Shown here: positions 35,178 through 46,520 of the stretch, piece after piece
How positions within the stretch are numbered: the first letter of the stretch is position 1
How the letters are laid out: the number at the start of each line of letters is the position of its first letter
From: Hansfordia pulvinata
Lineage: Eukaryota; Ascomycota; Sordariomycetes; Xylariales
Reading direction: 5' to 3'
Assembly: GCA_006538405.1 (NCBI GenBank)
Contig: BJKQ01000011.1
Location: forward strand, 80,001-144,000
Length of the DNA: 64,000 nucleotides
The notes under the pieces: generated by a model
The model's database searches: none
What the model was told of the DNA's origin: nothing
What the model saw: the letters and a program-made list of their open reading frames with translations, nothing else
Position numbers and translations under genes: made by a program

Positions 35178-36001
35178 TGTCGCCGATTGGAATGGGTTCG
35201 TGGAGGTCCAATGGGAGACGAGAGGATCGCGAGGGCGAGGGCGGAGCGGTGGGGGTCGCAGAAGATGGCGGCCGGGTGAGGCGTGGGCAGATACAGCGCA
35301 GTTGAGGTCGGCGGCGAGGCGAGGTCTGCAGGTGCGTGCTTCCAACGGTCCAAGGTTGGTGACAATTGGATTTGGTGATTGGCTGCTGGGAAGTTGTGGC
35401 TCAGGCAAAACGCAAGCCTCGTCAGAAGGAAGTACCTGGGGCTGGTGCGGTCTAGCCGTAACAGGACTGGCCCCTGTTTGGCGACCTTTAAAGTGCCTGA
35501 TCCGAGAGCAGCGCCAGATAGGCTAGCCTACTACAGATTAGCGTAAGGCTGCGTTTTCCATCGGGTGGCAGGAGCTTTTGTTTTCGGGAGCACCTGTAGG
35601 GAGAGCAGTAGGTAGCAGGGCGGCTGGGGCACGTAGACGCAGGCAGGCACGATGCCAAGTCACATCGATAGGAAAACAATCGAGCCGCTCGTCGTCGCTT
35701 GATATCCGGCCATCTCATTCTGCTCACGCCCCGTCGCATTTCACTTCACTCTTTAGGTACTCTGCACCTTCGCCCATGGGCGACGTCTTACTTACCTGAG
35801 CACCCTTGTCCGTCTTTATTGGCGTGCGTCGGCTTGTTTACTGCGGCCCGCCCCTCGCACCATCAAAGCCGACACGAATCATCCGACGGCAAACCATCCT
35901 TCTACATCACCATCCCGTTCCAATTGCATCGATACGCGTCAACATCCTCCTCGAACTTCCGTACTCCCCTCCCGCCGTGTCGGGCACACGTGCTCAGCAA
36001 C
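35178..36001. other. divergent intergenic region (nuo20.8 / NUP57 promoters)
   Basis: 824 bp separate the start codons of the minus-strand complex I gene and the plus-strand NUP57 gene, so promoters for both must lie here. CT-rich leader DNA precedes the NUP57 ATG. No TATA box is evident. Confidence 0.55.
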
Positions 36002-37351
36002 ATGTCTTTGTTCGCGTCCCTCGGGGCCAAGCCCCAGAACACGTTCGGCGCGACCACAACCACCAGCCCGTCCCCCTTTGGCCAGTCGACGACGCAGACA
36101 CAAAATAATACAGCCGGTGGCGGCTTATTTGGTCAGTCTACGACAACGAACACGAACAACGCGAACAATACGGGAGGGGCCTCTTTGGTCAGTCCACCGC
36201 GCAGAACACCAACAACAACACAGGCGGCTCGGGTCTTTTTGGATCCAACCAAACCCAGAACCAAACTCAGACACAGACCTCTGCCTTTGGAAACAATGCC
36301 GGCGCTACAGGAGGCGGCGGCTTATTCAACCAGTCCCAGCAACCACAACAACAGCAGCAGCAGCAGGCACAACAGCCCGGAGCCAGCTTGCTTGGTGCCA
36401 GCCAGGCGGCGCAGCCTCTGCGCGCAAGTTTAATATGGGAGCCTGGTCGCGAGTCTGCCCAGAGTAAGCAAGCTTCATTCTGTGTTTCTATCTGGCTACA
36501 ATCTTGACTAATCCATCTGCAGACCAAAAGCCAGTCACCGAACAGATCGAAGGAGTATGGAACAAATGGAACCCGAGCAACCCCAACACCGTCTTCAAGT
36601 ACTACTTTTACAACAAGGTCGACCAGTCGCGCGTCCCCTTTTACCAACCTTCGGCCGCCGAGGACCCGCGCGAATGGGAGCAGGCTGTTCACGACAAGCC
36701 TGCCCCCGGGTACATGCCTGCACTCGCCACAGGCTTCAAGGCTGTCGCCGAGCGCGTTCTTATGCAACGCAACATCCTCGCTCAGTACAACTCGGCCCTA
36801 CACCAGATCAACGCACAACTCGACCAGATTCTATCCCAGCATGATCTACAGACGAGCGTTCGAGCCCTGAATGCTAGGAGGAAGCACGCTGTCTTGCGTC
36901 AGCGCTGCCTTGCTCTCGCCAGCAAGGTCCAGGTCCTGCGCAACCGCGGCTACGCTTTGGATAAGGAAGAGGACGAGCTCAAAACAAAGCTTGACACCCT
37001 TGACAGGGGACTGTCTGACCCAGCGCTCAGTGCTCGAACGGAAGAGCTGTGGAGTCGTCTCATCCTCCTCCGCGGGTACGCGGACAGCTTGCGCAACGAG
37101 ATCAGCAGACGAGGCGCTGAATCTCAGGAGGGGCTGGGAGAGGAAGCCGAGGGCAAGGCCAAGAAGGTGAGTCCCTGGATCAGCGTGGCGGTGATGACCA
37201 CCATTCAGGACGGAGTGCTGACGTTAAATCACTACAGATCCTCGAGGACTACGACAAACAGCTCCAAACGCTTAAGAGTGAGGTTGAGACGATCAGGAAA
37301 GACTACGATGAGTGGGAGGCAGAGAGGAATCCGCCAGCGTCCAAGAAGTGA
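36002..37351 (+). CDS. NUP57: nucleoporin NUP57/NUP54 (FG nucleoporin)
   Basis: Three exons: 36002-36463, 36523-37166 and 37238-37351, giving about 406 residues after one repair. The N-terminal third is a Gly/Asn/Gln/Thr-rich FG region with repeated GLFGQST, GLFGS and FGNN elements, ending in a poly-Gln stretch. The rest is the NUP54-family helical region: TEQIEGVWNKWNPSNPN and YFYNKVDQSRVPFYQP, then a long coiled coil through ILEDYDKQLQTLKSEVET. NUP57 sits with NSP1 and NUP49 in the central channel trimer of the nuclear pore. In exon 1 the GGGG run at 36176-36179 breaks the frame; a fifth G turns GGASLVS into GGGLFGQST and continues the FG repeats to the splice donor. Confidence 0.93.
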
Positions 37352-38220
37352 GATATTTCCCTGGCCGTGGTCACTTGTCCTACCACGATCAGGGAGGGCG
37401 TTGCGAATGGCTTTCCCGGCTTTTGGAGTAATGGCAGCAGCCGAGCAGAAGGGTGGGCATGAAGGGTCAATGTTCTCTACCGGCTAGCTATTTTATATAG
37501 CTCCTATGTGATACCATCCTCCATCATTTGAGTACCCTGGGCTTTGGAAAATTTCTGGCGTCATTTCTTGATTCAACGGAATGTTGCGATGAGGGGGACG
37601 TCCATGATTCTTCAGAGGGAGCACACAAGCCCCAATACGAGTAATGATGGCTGGACGTGGCACTGTATCGTGACTATATGGAGACTTGCGATGCCTCCGG
37701 CTGGCTCGCGACGCCAAGTCTGCTCAGCATGCGTCGCGCTTTCATACATAACCGAGAGCGCGAGGGGCAATCTTGAGCTCAGCGACAATGAGACCAAGTC
37801 GACATAAATCTTTTCGGGGGTATTACTTTAATTCATAGTAGAAGTACATGGAAGCGTTACAAGTCTAATATTCTCTCTTGAGTACATGGGGGCCATGTCA
37901 TGGCGCTTGTGTACACCCATGATACAGAGACCACGAGCGGATGCATATGCATCTTCCCTTCTGATGCGTGTTTGTTGCGTGCGTGGGTCGCCTCGGAACG
38001 TGCTTGCTGGCGTTGGCGTTGGCGTTGGTGATGATACTCAGGTTTCTTTCCGCATTTTTGCCTGTTCCGTCATCTTCGTGGATACCTCGATCGCAGGCTG
38101 TCCATCTTCTCAGCTGCGCATATGCCCCGAGCGATAGGCGATGTACTAGCGAACGATGGAATGGCACCGGGGCTGCTGAGGTCGAAATCTGTCTGGAGGG
38201 CTGCTCTGCCCATCGCTAGT
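37352..38220. other. convergent intergenic region
   Basis: About 870 bp between the 3' ends of NUP57 and TOM5. It contains a GTTGGC hexamer repeat near 38010-38030. No gene is seen. Confidence 0.55.
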
Positions 38221-38626
38221 TTAGAAGACGCTGCCGACGGCGTCGATGACGAAGGGGGCTGCTCGGGGACGGAGGAACGGGTTAGCTTCGTCGCGCGTGC
38301 GCACAGAGCAAGAAAGGGGTGGGTGTGATAGACATACACAGGTACAGGACGACGGCGGTGGCGACCCAGCCCTTGACGGACAGGCTGGCCTCGGCCTCGA
38401 GCTGGGCGATCTCCTCCTTGGAGAGCTGCGGGGTTGAACTGCGGGAGATGTCAGCGACTGGGGTACAGGCGTGGGCGCACGCTGGCAGCAGTGGTTGCGG
38501 GAATGTATGTGGCTTTGGCCGGGGCGGATGCAAGGAGGTAGGCCGTGGCGTTGTGCCTGTGCAGGTATGTGTGCGGACGGGGTGCAGGCCAGATCGGAGC
38601 AGGGAGGGAGACTCACAGCCGAACAT
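38221..38626 (-). CDS. tom5: mitochondrial import receptor subunit TOM5
   Basis: A tiny gene in three exons: 38626-38617 (10 nt), 38438-38338 and 38258-38221. It encodes about 49 residues: MFGFNPPQLSKEEIAQLEAE, then ASLSVKGWVATAVVLYL, then SPFVIDAVGSVF. This is the TOM5 layout: a short acidic cytosolic segment, one tail-anchor helix and a short C-terminus. TOM5 passes preproteins from the receptors to the TOM40 pore in the outer membrane. The frame at the start of exon 2 requires five C where four are present (GGGG on the plus strand, 38430-38433); with the extra base all three splice phases agree. It is too short and too split to be obvious as an ORF. Confidence 0.87.
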
Positions 38627-41130
38627 GATTGATTGTTAGGTTGGCGGGAGCGCGAGGCTGATAACTTTGCAGGGCGATTGTGGTTGGGGGTGGTGTCGTT
38701 TGGTGATGGTGTTGAGATGGTGACGACGGCTACCTCACCAGCTTGGGTGTACGAGTACCTCCTTGGCTGTACTCTGCGTATGACGAGACCCGTGCAGGTT
38801 GATCCGCGTTTGGACTCGCTAGAATTTTTCTTCGCGTCGGCGGCCCCTGCTGCCCAGCTGCAGCTGCTGCGTCGCAGGTACCTTGGTACCTCCCAGCATC
38901 GCCCTTCACGTGCTTCCACACTTCACGGGTGCTGAAGCGACCTGTGTCATGCTAAATCGACCGTAGAGACGTACGAGTATGAGCACTCATACGAGTACGA
39001 GAACTCCACAGGCATTTGTTGCTAGCCCCGCCGGTATCGCTGGAATTCCTAGCTGTTGGGTATAGGGAGTACTCGAAAGAAAGTTAACAAAGATAAACAC
39101 CTTTATACGCTGGACGACGCCAGGGCCTGAAGCTGTGTGAACCCCGCCGGCGTCTTTGATACGAGTAGTCATCAGCTTCGGAAGAGCAAGTCTGTTATCG
39201 TAGAGTGGACCCTGGCCGAAAGGGTCTCTGATATGATAAGATACGGCTTGTGCCCCGTTCCTCTGGCCCACCCCTGACCGACCCGCCGGAGACCCTGCAA
39301 AGATGGCAGAACCAACTGGCCATTGCCCTGGTCTATGTGGCTTCAAGGAGGGGAGAAGCTGCCATTTCCGTCATGAAGGTAACATGCTAGGAGTGCCTAT
39401 TGTGCAGAGCGGGGAACACAGCGACCTGGCAAGAAAGCTGATGTGCTACATGTAAGGGTCTCATCCTGGCCACGAGCGAGTAGCCGGGCTGGGCCGAGAC
39501 GATCGGAAGAATGAGGGCTGCCTGAGCCTCTCCCGGGTCGGGCTTGTGACTCGGCTGCGTATCCGTGCTTGCGATTCCCCCACCCGGACCCCTTGGCTGC
39601 GTTACGGGTAGATGCCCACTGCCCGCTTGTCCAAGAGCGGCTCCCTTTCCGCAGGGGTTGGACAATCATCACTCATCAGGCGGTCATTGTGCCGGTAGGC
39701 AAGGCGCCGGGGCTAGCATGCCTGGGACCCAAGCCGAGCTAGCAACTAACTTACGGTAGGTAGCAGATCTTTTGTTTCGAGGCCGTCATAGACCAACGAA
39801 AGAGAGAGGGCCAAAGCATGGATGCGAGTAATGAACTATCTACCTTCTTCTTCGTCTACCAATTATGTGATTGCTATAGTCCCAACTGCCTCGCCTGCAT
39901 CTGCCCTGGCGTACGAGTATTGCTGCTTTCCATGGCCCAGCCGCGGTGCACCCGACATACCGCCGCCGCCGCCGCCGCTAAGCGCCCCTCTGCGTTCACG
40001 TCAAAAGTGACACTGCATTGTCGCCCATGGGGACAAGTCGGGGTTGGGGTGGAGTGAGCCCCGTCACCCGACGCCGCCCGCCCATTATCCTCATTTTACG
40101 TACAAGGAATTGTCGCGCCACCACATGACACATGACGGTGGGCGTCCCCTCGGTGTTGGTTTGGTGCGGCGAGAAGCGAGCAGCGAACCGGTTTATAATG
40201 TAGCAGTAATGGATCTGGTCCGGGATAGGCGGCGGCATTGGATTGAACACTGCTGGTGGTTTTCGGCGGTATATCCAAGCCATGCGAGCGCTTGGGGCGG
40301 TCGTGCATTCAGCTTTCCGATCTCAGCCTCGAACTCGGGTCTGCACGCCCACGCAGAGTAGCCGTTGGCGGGCAGCGTTGGGGCTGGCCGGGCGAACGGC
40401 CTCCAAGGTGACCAAGGCCTTCACTTGCTACCGTAGGTACCTAAGGTAAGTACCTAAGCGTGCTTCGGTACTGCTCAGAATGTGGTGCCGTCGCCGGACA
40501 CGTGGGCACGAGAGGTAGTCGAACATGTGTACCTCCGCCCGGGCGCACCACTGTCCAAGGCAGATCTGACCAGTCGAGAAGAAGACCTCTGCCCCTTTAG
40601 GCAGTCGGGCAGTCGCTGTCGCTAACAACTTAGAGCGCCCAGCTCGGACGGGCCCTGAAGGTACGGCCCCCTTCTTTATCTTTATCGCCCAGGGCGGTCG
40701 ATCCGCCGCCGCCAATGCGCCCGGTCCAGAAAAATTCACGGCCAATTCGCCCCTTCCCTGCGTGCGCCTGCCCCTCGGCGCTCCGGTTGCGCTCCCGACT
40801 CCCACTCCATCCCAATGGGCCTGGCCTGATTCCGAAATACCATCTTTTTTTTCTTATCTGCTTCCTACGTGCTTACCGCCTTGATTGCTTCTCCCCTCCT
40901 CCCTCACCCTTCCCAATCTCTTCCTCCTCCTCCTCTCCTGAAGCCTCCCTCCCTCACTCCTTGACCCTCTGTCGCACACCTGTACACATCACTCCCGCTT
41001 GTGATCTTCTTCTCCCAGTCCCGCCGCCCCCCGGTGGCCTGCCTCTCCGTTCACCCTCCCCCCTGCACCGGGCTGCTTGTCGACTCTCCAGGCGCCGCCT
41101 CGCCTCAGCCAGGCAGAGCCACCGACCAGC
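38627..41130. other. intergenic, no gene recognised
   Basis: About 2.5 kb between the divergent TOM5 and P-protein genes. It contains a cluster of TACGAGTA motifs at 38968-39000 forming an imperfect inverted repeat, and a TAGGTACC motif near 40433-40455. From about 40830 to 41100 there is a strongly CT-rich tract that is probably the promoter and leader of the P-protein gene. Confidence 0.5.
38968..39001 (+). repeat. TACGAGTA inverted-repeat cluster
   Basis: TACGAGTATGAG, then CA, then CTCATACGAGTACGAG. TATGAG and CTCATA can pair in a hairpin, and three copies of TACGAG lie within 34 bp. Confidence 0.8.
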
Positions 41131-44100
41131 ATGGTTGGCCTCGCGGGACCCGCCGTTCGTCGGCTGGGCCAGTTGTCAGCGCGCGTCCGCGTCCCGCCCC
41201 GCCAGCTCAAGCCCTCCCCGGCCGCCCTGGTTCCGGTTCGTTGCGTGGCCATTGCTCGCTTCAGGACGCAACCCAACAGGTTCACTGAAGGGTCCGGCGA
41301 CGAGATTGATGCTGCGAAAGATCCCAACCTGACCTACCGCGCCATCGACACCTTCGCTCGCCGACACATTGGCCCGATGACAACGAGACTCAACAGATGT
41401 TGCATGCCCTCGACCCCCCGGTCCAATCTCTCGACGATTTCGTCAATGAGGTGATTCCCTCCGACATCCGCCTCGGCGACCAACATGAGATGCGCATGGC
41501 CGACACGCCCGGCGCCAACGGGCCCGAAGGCGGCTTGTCGACCAATCCCAAGAAATACCCTCTGAGCGAGTCCGAGATGCTCAGAGAGGCCGATGAGTAC
41601 GAAAAGACCAACAAGCCCCTCGAGAGCATGATCGGCCAGGGCTATCATCCCTCCATCACTCCGGCCGTCATCCAGCGCAATGTGCTCGAAAACCCGGCTT
41701 GGTACACCAGCTACACCCCTTACCAACCCGAGATCAGCCAGGGTCGTCTCGAGTCGCTGCTCAACTTCCAGACCATCTGCTCCGATCTGACCGGCCTGCC
41801 CATGTCCAATGCCTCGCTCCTCGACGAGGGTACCGCCGCCGCTGAGGCCATGACCATGTCTCTCAACATGCTGCCGCGCTCTCGCCAGGAGCGGCCCGGT
41901 CGCACTTTTCTCGTTGCCCTGGGGGTGCACCCCCAGACCATCAAAGTTCTGCATGGTCGCGCCGAAGGTTTTGGCATCAACATCGAACGTTTCGACATGA
42001 ACGATGGCCAAGGTCTCATCGACAAGGTGGAGTCCCTCGGCGACGATTTGGTCGGTATCATGGGCCAGTACCCTGACACCTTCGGTCACGTCCACAGCTT
42101 TGAGCAAATTTCCGAGCTCACCCGCAAGAGCGGCGTCCTCTTCTCCGTCGCCACCGATCTGATGGCTTTGACCTTGTTGAAGCCACCGGGAGAGTTCGGC
42201 GCCGATATCGCTTTCGGAACCGCGCAGCGCTTTGGCATTCCCCTGGGCTTCGGCGGCCCCCATGCCGCCTTCTTCTCCGTTGCGGACCGCCTCAAGCGCA
42301 AGATCCCTGGCCGCCTTGTCGGCATGTCCAAGGACCGTCTTGGCAACCGTGCCTACCGACTGGCATTGCAGACACGCGAGCAGCACATTCGTCGTGAGAA
42401 GGCGACCAGCAACGTTTGCACCTCGCAGGCCTTGCTGGCCAACATGAGCGCCCTCTACGCCATCTATCACGGGCCTGAGGGCTTGCGCGAGATCGCCAGG
42501 CGCATCGTCCGTGGCGCTCGTGTCATTCAGTCTGCCGCGGAGGAGATGGGATTCGAAGTTGAGCTGGACAACCATTCCAAGTCTGGCGTCCTCTTCGATA
42601 CCGTCGTTATTGATTTCAAGGTCAAGGCCAACTCGGACAGATTCAGAAAAGCCCTGCGGTCCAAGGGAATTGAAGTTCGTCGCATCGGTATGACCAAAAT
42701 TGGCCTGTCGGTCAGTGAGGCTACGCGACGCCGCCACTTGTCGGACACCATCAATTGCCTGCAGAAATTGCAATGGGATTGGAAAACTAGCGACGAGTTC
42801 AAGGTCGGCAAACTCAAAGCTCCCAAATCAGTCGAGAGCGTGTCGGCCATCCTGGGCCGTCTTCTTGAGAAGCATGCTGCGCCTTTCGAGTCCACCATCC
42901 CCGCCGAATTCCGCCGAACTTCGGAATTCTTGACGCACCCGGTCTTCAACACGCACCATTCCGAGACGGAAATACTGCGCTACATTTACCACCTTCAGTC
43001 GAAGGACCTGTCTCTGGTTCACTCCATGATTCCTTTGGGCTCTTGCACCATGAAGCTTAACGGCACCACCGAAATGTCTCTGATCAGCCGCCCGGGATTC
43101 TCCAACATGCACCCCTTTGCGCCCGAGGAGCACGCCAAGGGATATGGGAAACTTCTGCGCTGGTTCTCTCGCCAGCTGATGCAGATCACAGGCATGCATG
43201 CCACCTCCCTGCAGCCCAACTCCGGGGCTCAGGGCGAGTTCGCCGGCCTGCGCGCCATCAAGAAATGGCACGAGGCGCGGGACGAGCCTGGCCAGAAGCG
43301 CGACATCTGCCTGATCCCCGTTTCTGCTCACGGCACCAACCCGGCGTCTGCCGCCATGGCCGGCATGCGCGTCGTCCCCGTCAAATGCGACCTCAAAACG
43401 GGCAACCTTGACATCGAGGACCTCCGCGCCAAGTGCGAGAAGCACCGCGCCGAGCTTGCTGCTATCATGGTCACTTACCCGAGCACTTTCGGCGTCTTTG
43501 AGCCTGGTATTCGCGAAGTTTGCCAAATCGTTCACGACCACGGTGGTCTAGTGTACATGGACGGTGCCAACATGAACGCGCAGATCGGGCTTTGCTCCCC
43601 AGGCGACATTGGCGCTGACGTCTGCCACCTCAACCTTCACAAGACCTTCTGCATCCCTCATGGAGGTGGTGGCCCTGGAGTAGGCCCAATCTGCGTCAAG
43701 AGCAAGCTCGTGCCTCACCTTCCCTCGCGAGCCGGCTACCAGAACCTCGACTCCAATAACCCTGCTGACTCCGCCTGGAGCCCCGAGAAGAACACGCCAG
43801 TCAGCAGTGCCAAATTCGGCAGCGCCAGCATTAACCTGATCAGTTGGGCGTACAACACGATGATGGGTAGGTTTCGTCGGGCCAGCTTCGGTATGATCAT
43901 ATGCTAATCTTCCCCAGGCAACGAGGGTCTCAAACAAGCCACCAGGATCACCTTGTTGAACGCCAACTACCTGATGTCACGTCTTAAGGAGCACTACCCT
44001 ATCCTCTACACCAACCAGGCCGGTCGCTGTGCTCACGAATTCATCCTTGACGTCCGCGGCTTCAGCAAGACCGCGGGCATCGAGGCCATCGACATTGCCA

Positions 44101-44555
44101 AGCGACTCCAAGATTACGGATTCCACAGTCCCACTATGAGCTGGCCCGTCACCAACACGCTGATGATTGAGCCGACTGAGAGCGAGAGCAAGCAGGAGCT
44201 CGACCGCTTTGTCGATGCTCTCGTGTCGATCCGTGAGGAGATCCGCGAGATTGAGGATGGCCGTGCCCCTCGTGAAGGCAATGTGCTCAAGCTTGCCCCT
44301 CACCCGATGGAAGACATTGTCATGGGTGATGAAGGGGCCTGGAACCGCAGCTACTCGCGGGAGAAGGCCGCCTATCCTCTGGCCTGGCTGAAGGAGAAGA
44401 AGTTCTGGCCCAGCGTTGCTCGTATCAACGACAGTAAGTCCGCCCGGCTGACGCATTCTTCTTCGCGCCTCATACTAACCCTTTTCACAGCCTACGGCGA
44501 CCTGAACCTGTTCTGCACGTGCCCTCCTGTGGAGGACACGACTGGCGAGCAATAA
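41131..44555 (+). CDS. GCV2: glycine dehydrogenase (decarboxylating), mitochondrial P-protein
   Basis: Three exons: 41131-43866, 43918-44433 and 44491-44555, giving about 1105 residues after one repair, the usual size of a fused eukaryotic P-protein. It starts with an Arg/Ser/Ala-rich mitochondrial presequence, followed by [13 protein letters not shown]. The first half contains [15 protein letters not shown] and [17 protein letters not shown]. The second half contains [28 protein letters not shown] and the PLP lysine in [18 protein letters not shown] (Lys about 838). It decarboxylates glycine on PLP and loads the lipoamide of the H-protein in the glycine cleavage system. The frame breaks at GGCCCGATGAC (41371-41381); one more C gives [12 protein letters not shown], the family sequence. 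The 2.4-kb antisense frame is a shadow. Confidence 0.97.
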
Positions 44556-45786
44556 ATCGCAAAGTAAAAGCATAGTGCCAGTCTCAGCAGGAAAGCGAGT
44601 ACTGCGAGACCTGAGTGTGGTTCCGTCAGTTGACTGTCTTCATCTACAGTCTCTGTTTCTTTTGATATTCCAGCATCTGGTTCCGATTGGTTCGGCATAT
44701 GGCATTTTTGGGGTTTTAACATACAGGAGTACATCGGGCAAGCCATTCAACGTGGCCCTTGGGTAGATAGACGAAGAAGATATGGTGGAAGAACCTAGGC
44801 CTGCCAGGCACCCCGTCTGAAGAGCAGAACGGGTAAGATGAATTTACAAGATGACATATCCAAGACGAGGCCAAGTGTACGCGCAGCTGCTCTGACTGGG
44901 TCCATGCCCTTCACGGACGGAAACAAGTATTGAAAGCAGACAATGACGGCGACTTCCCGAGTCATGATATAGGTCTCGCGTATCAATAAGATGGTTGTGT
45001 TGGACACGGTTCAGGGTCTTTCGCCCTCTTCTTCGGTCAGTAGATAGCAGTTGTGGCAAGTATATTTACAGTCGAGACTAGAATAATGTGCGCCCGCACA
45101 TCAGTCGTCTGTCCTGGTGGTCTGCGTGCTTTTGCGCCCGCTATTCCCATCACCCCTGCTTTCCCCCGGTGACTGTGTCGCGTACAGCTGATGGTGCACT
45201 TGGTGCGCTTCGCGGAGGCGCTCCCGAACGACAGCCTACCTGAAGCCATGGAGCCAAGGCCTTCGAGATTCGAGAGCAACGCTGCCTGATTTACGGCAAA
45301 TGGCTATCCAAACTCTCTGGACCATAACCGTCTCGACGTTCGAGTCATGAAGGGGCTTTCACCATACTGAAGAGCAGCCGCCGACATGGCGTACCATTGC
45401 CATCTGGCGGCAGGAGTTTGTGCTACTCCTCTCCAGCGGGAAGAAACTGTTCGGGGCGAGCTGCGAATTCTGATGCGCGTCAAAAAAAAGAGTAGGGGGC
45501 CTCGGCGCGGAAGCTTTTATCGCTGTCGCAGAGCCCGCCGGCCTTTTGCAGCATGACGCCAGGACGTCATGGCAGGTAATTGTCTCCTGACACTCGCAGA
45601 CAAGATCTGTCTCAAACTCCTGCAAGTTCTGCCAGAGCACCCCGTTGCGTCCACTCCAGCTCTCGTGGAGCTTGGGCAATAGACACAAAGCCAGGCCGAC
45701 AGCCGTTCGTTGCCCAAGTGCGCGAATGCCCGGAAGGTGGTTGCTGCTGAGAAACTGTGGATTTCGAGCCGCCGGGCTTTCGGCTT
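44556..45786. other. convergent intergenic region, no gene recognised
   Basis: About 1.2 kb between the 3' ends of the P-protein gene and ro-10. A minus-strand frame at 45359-45688 is Cys-containing but has no recognisable features and is not called. Confidence 0.5.
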
Positions 45787-46520
45787 TCAGACCTCGTCCA
45801 TGGCTCTCTCGCGACGGCGGATGGCCTTGTCGACGGCGGCGACGCGGGTCTCGGTGGAGGCGACGGCCTGCGAGGCGCCGACGACGCCGCGCTCGTGCCA
45901 GGCGGCGACGAGGCGCTCGCTGCGGACGCGCAGGGCGGCGACCTCAGCGGCCTGGGCGGCCTGGACGGCCTGGGCGGCGCGCATGCGGGGCAGGAGGGCG
46001 GCGAGGGCGGCGCTCTGGTGGGGCTCGGGGACGGGGGTGTCGTGCAGCACGGCGGTCAGGGCGGAGGCGGTGGCCGGGTAGGCCGAGGCCGAAGCCAGGA
46101 CCATGGCGCGGAGGGCGTCGGTGGGGAGGGTTGAGGGGGGCACGGCGGCGGTGGCGGAGGAGACCGTGTTGCTGGGGAAGAGGTCTGGGTGTGCCTTGTC
46201 TGGTAGGGAGGTCAGCGGGATGCGGGAGGGGCAAGAGATGTGGTGGTCGCACAGATGGTCAGGATTTCGCCGTAAACGCGTGTCTTCTGTACCAGCGAAG
46301 ACAGTCGGTTCTGGAGGTCCTGGACGCTGCGGACTGTAGAGGGCGGGGGCGGGTCGGCAGGCGGCGAGGAGGACGGAGGGGCGGCGCCGTGGAGGAGGTG
46401 CTCCAGGCGCAGGAGGCGGGACTCGAGCAGGGCCATGGTGGAGAGGGAGGTTTCGTCGAGGGTGGAAGCGGGCTGGGGAGGCGCTTCGGGAGCGTTCTCC
46501 GGAGCGGGGGCGACGTCCAT
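45787..46520 (-). CDS. ro-10: dynactin p24-like nuclear distribution protein RO-10
   Basis: Two exons, 46520-46253 and 46199-45787, separated by a 53-bp intron, giving 226 residues. The core reads STLDETSLSTMALLESRLLR, then LQNRLSSLVQKTRVYGEILT, then across the splice IYKAHPDLF. This is followed by DALRAMVLASASAYPATASA and a long C-terminal coiled coil rich in Ala, Glu and Arg. That matches the fungal RO-10 family, the counterpart of the dynactin p24 (DCTN3) shoulder subunit needed for dynein-driven nuclear movement. The ATG at 46520 is preferred because it leads straight into the conserved part; an in-frame ATG at 46625 would add 35 residues. There is no frame break. Confidence 0.86.

Noticed and set aside
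41334..42773. 479-codon open frame antisense to the P-protein gene
   Set aside because: The plus strand encodes the highly conserved glycine dehydrogenase. The antisense frame is a codon-bias shadow in GC-rich DNA.
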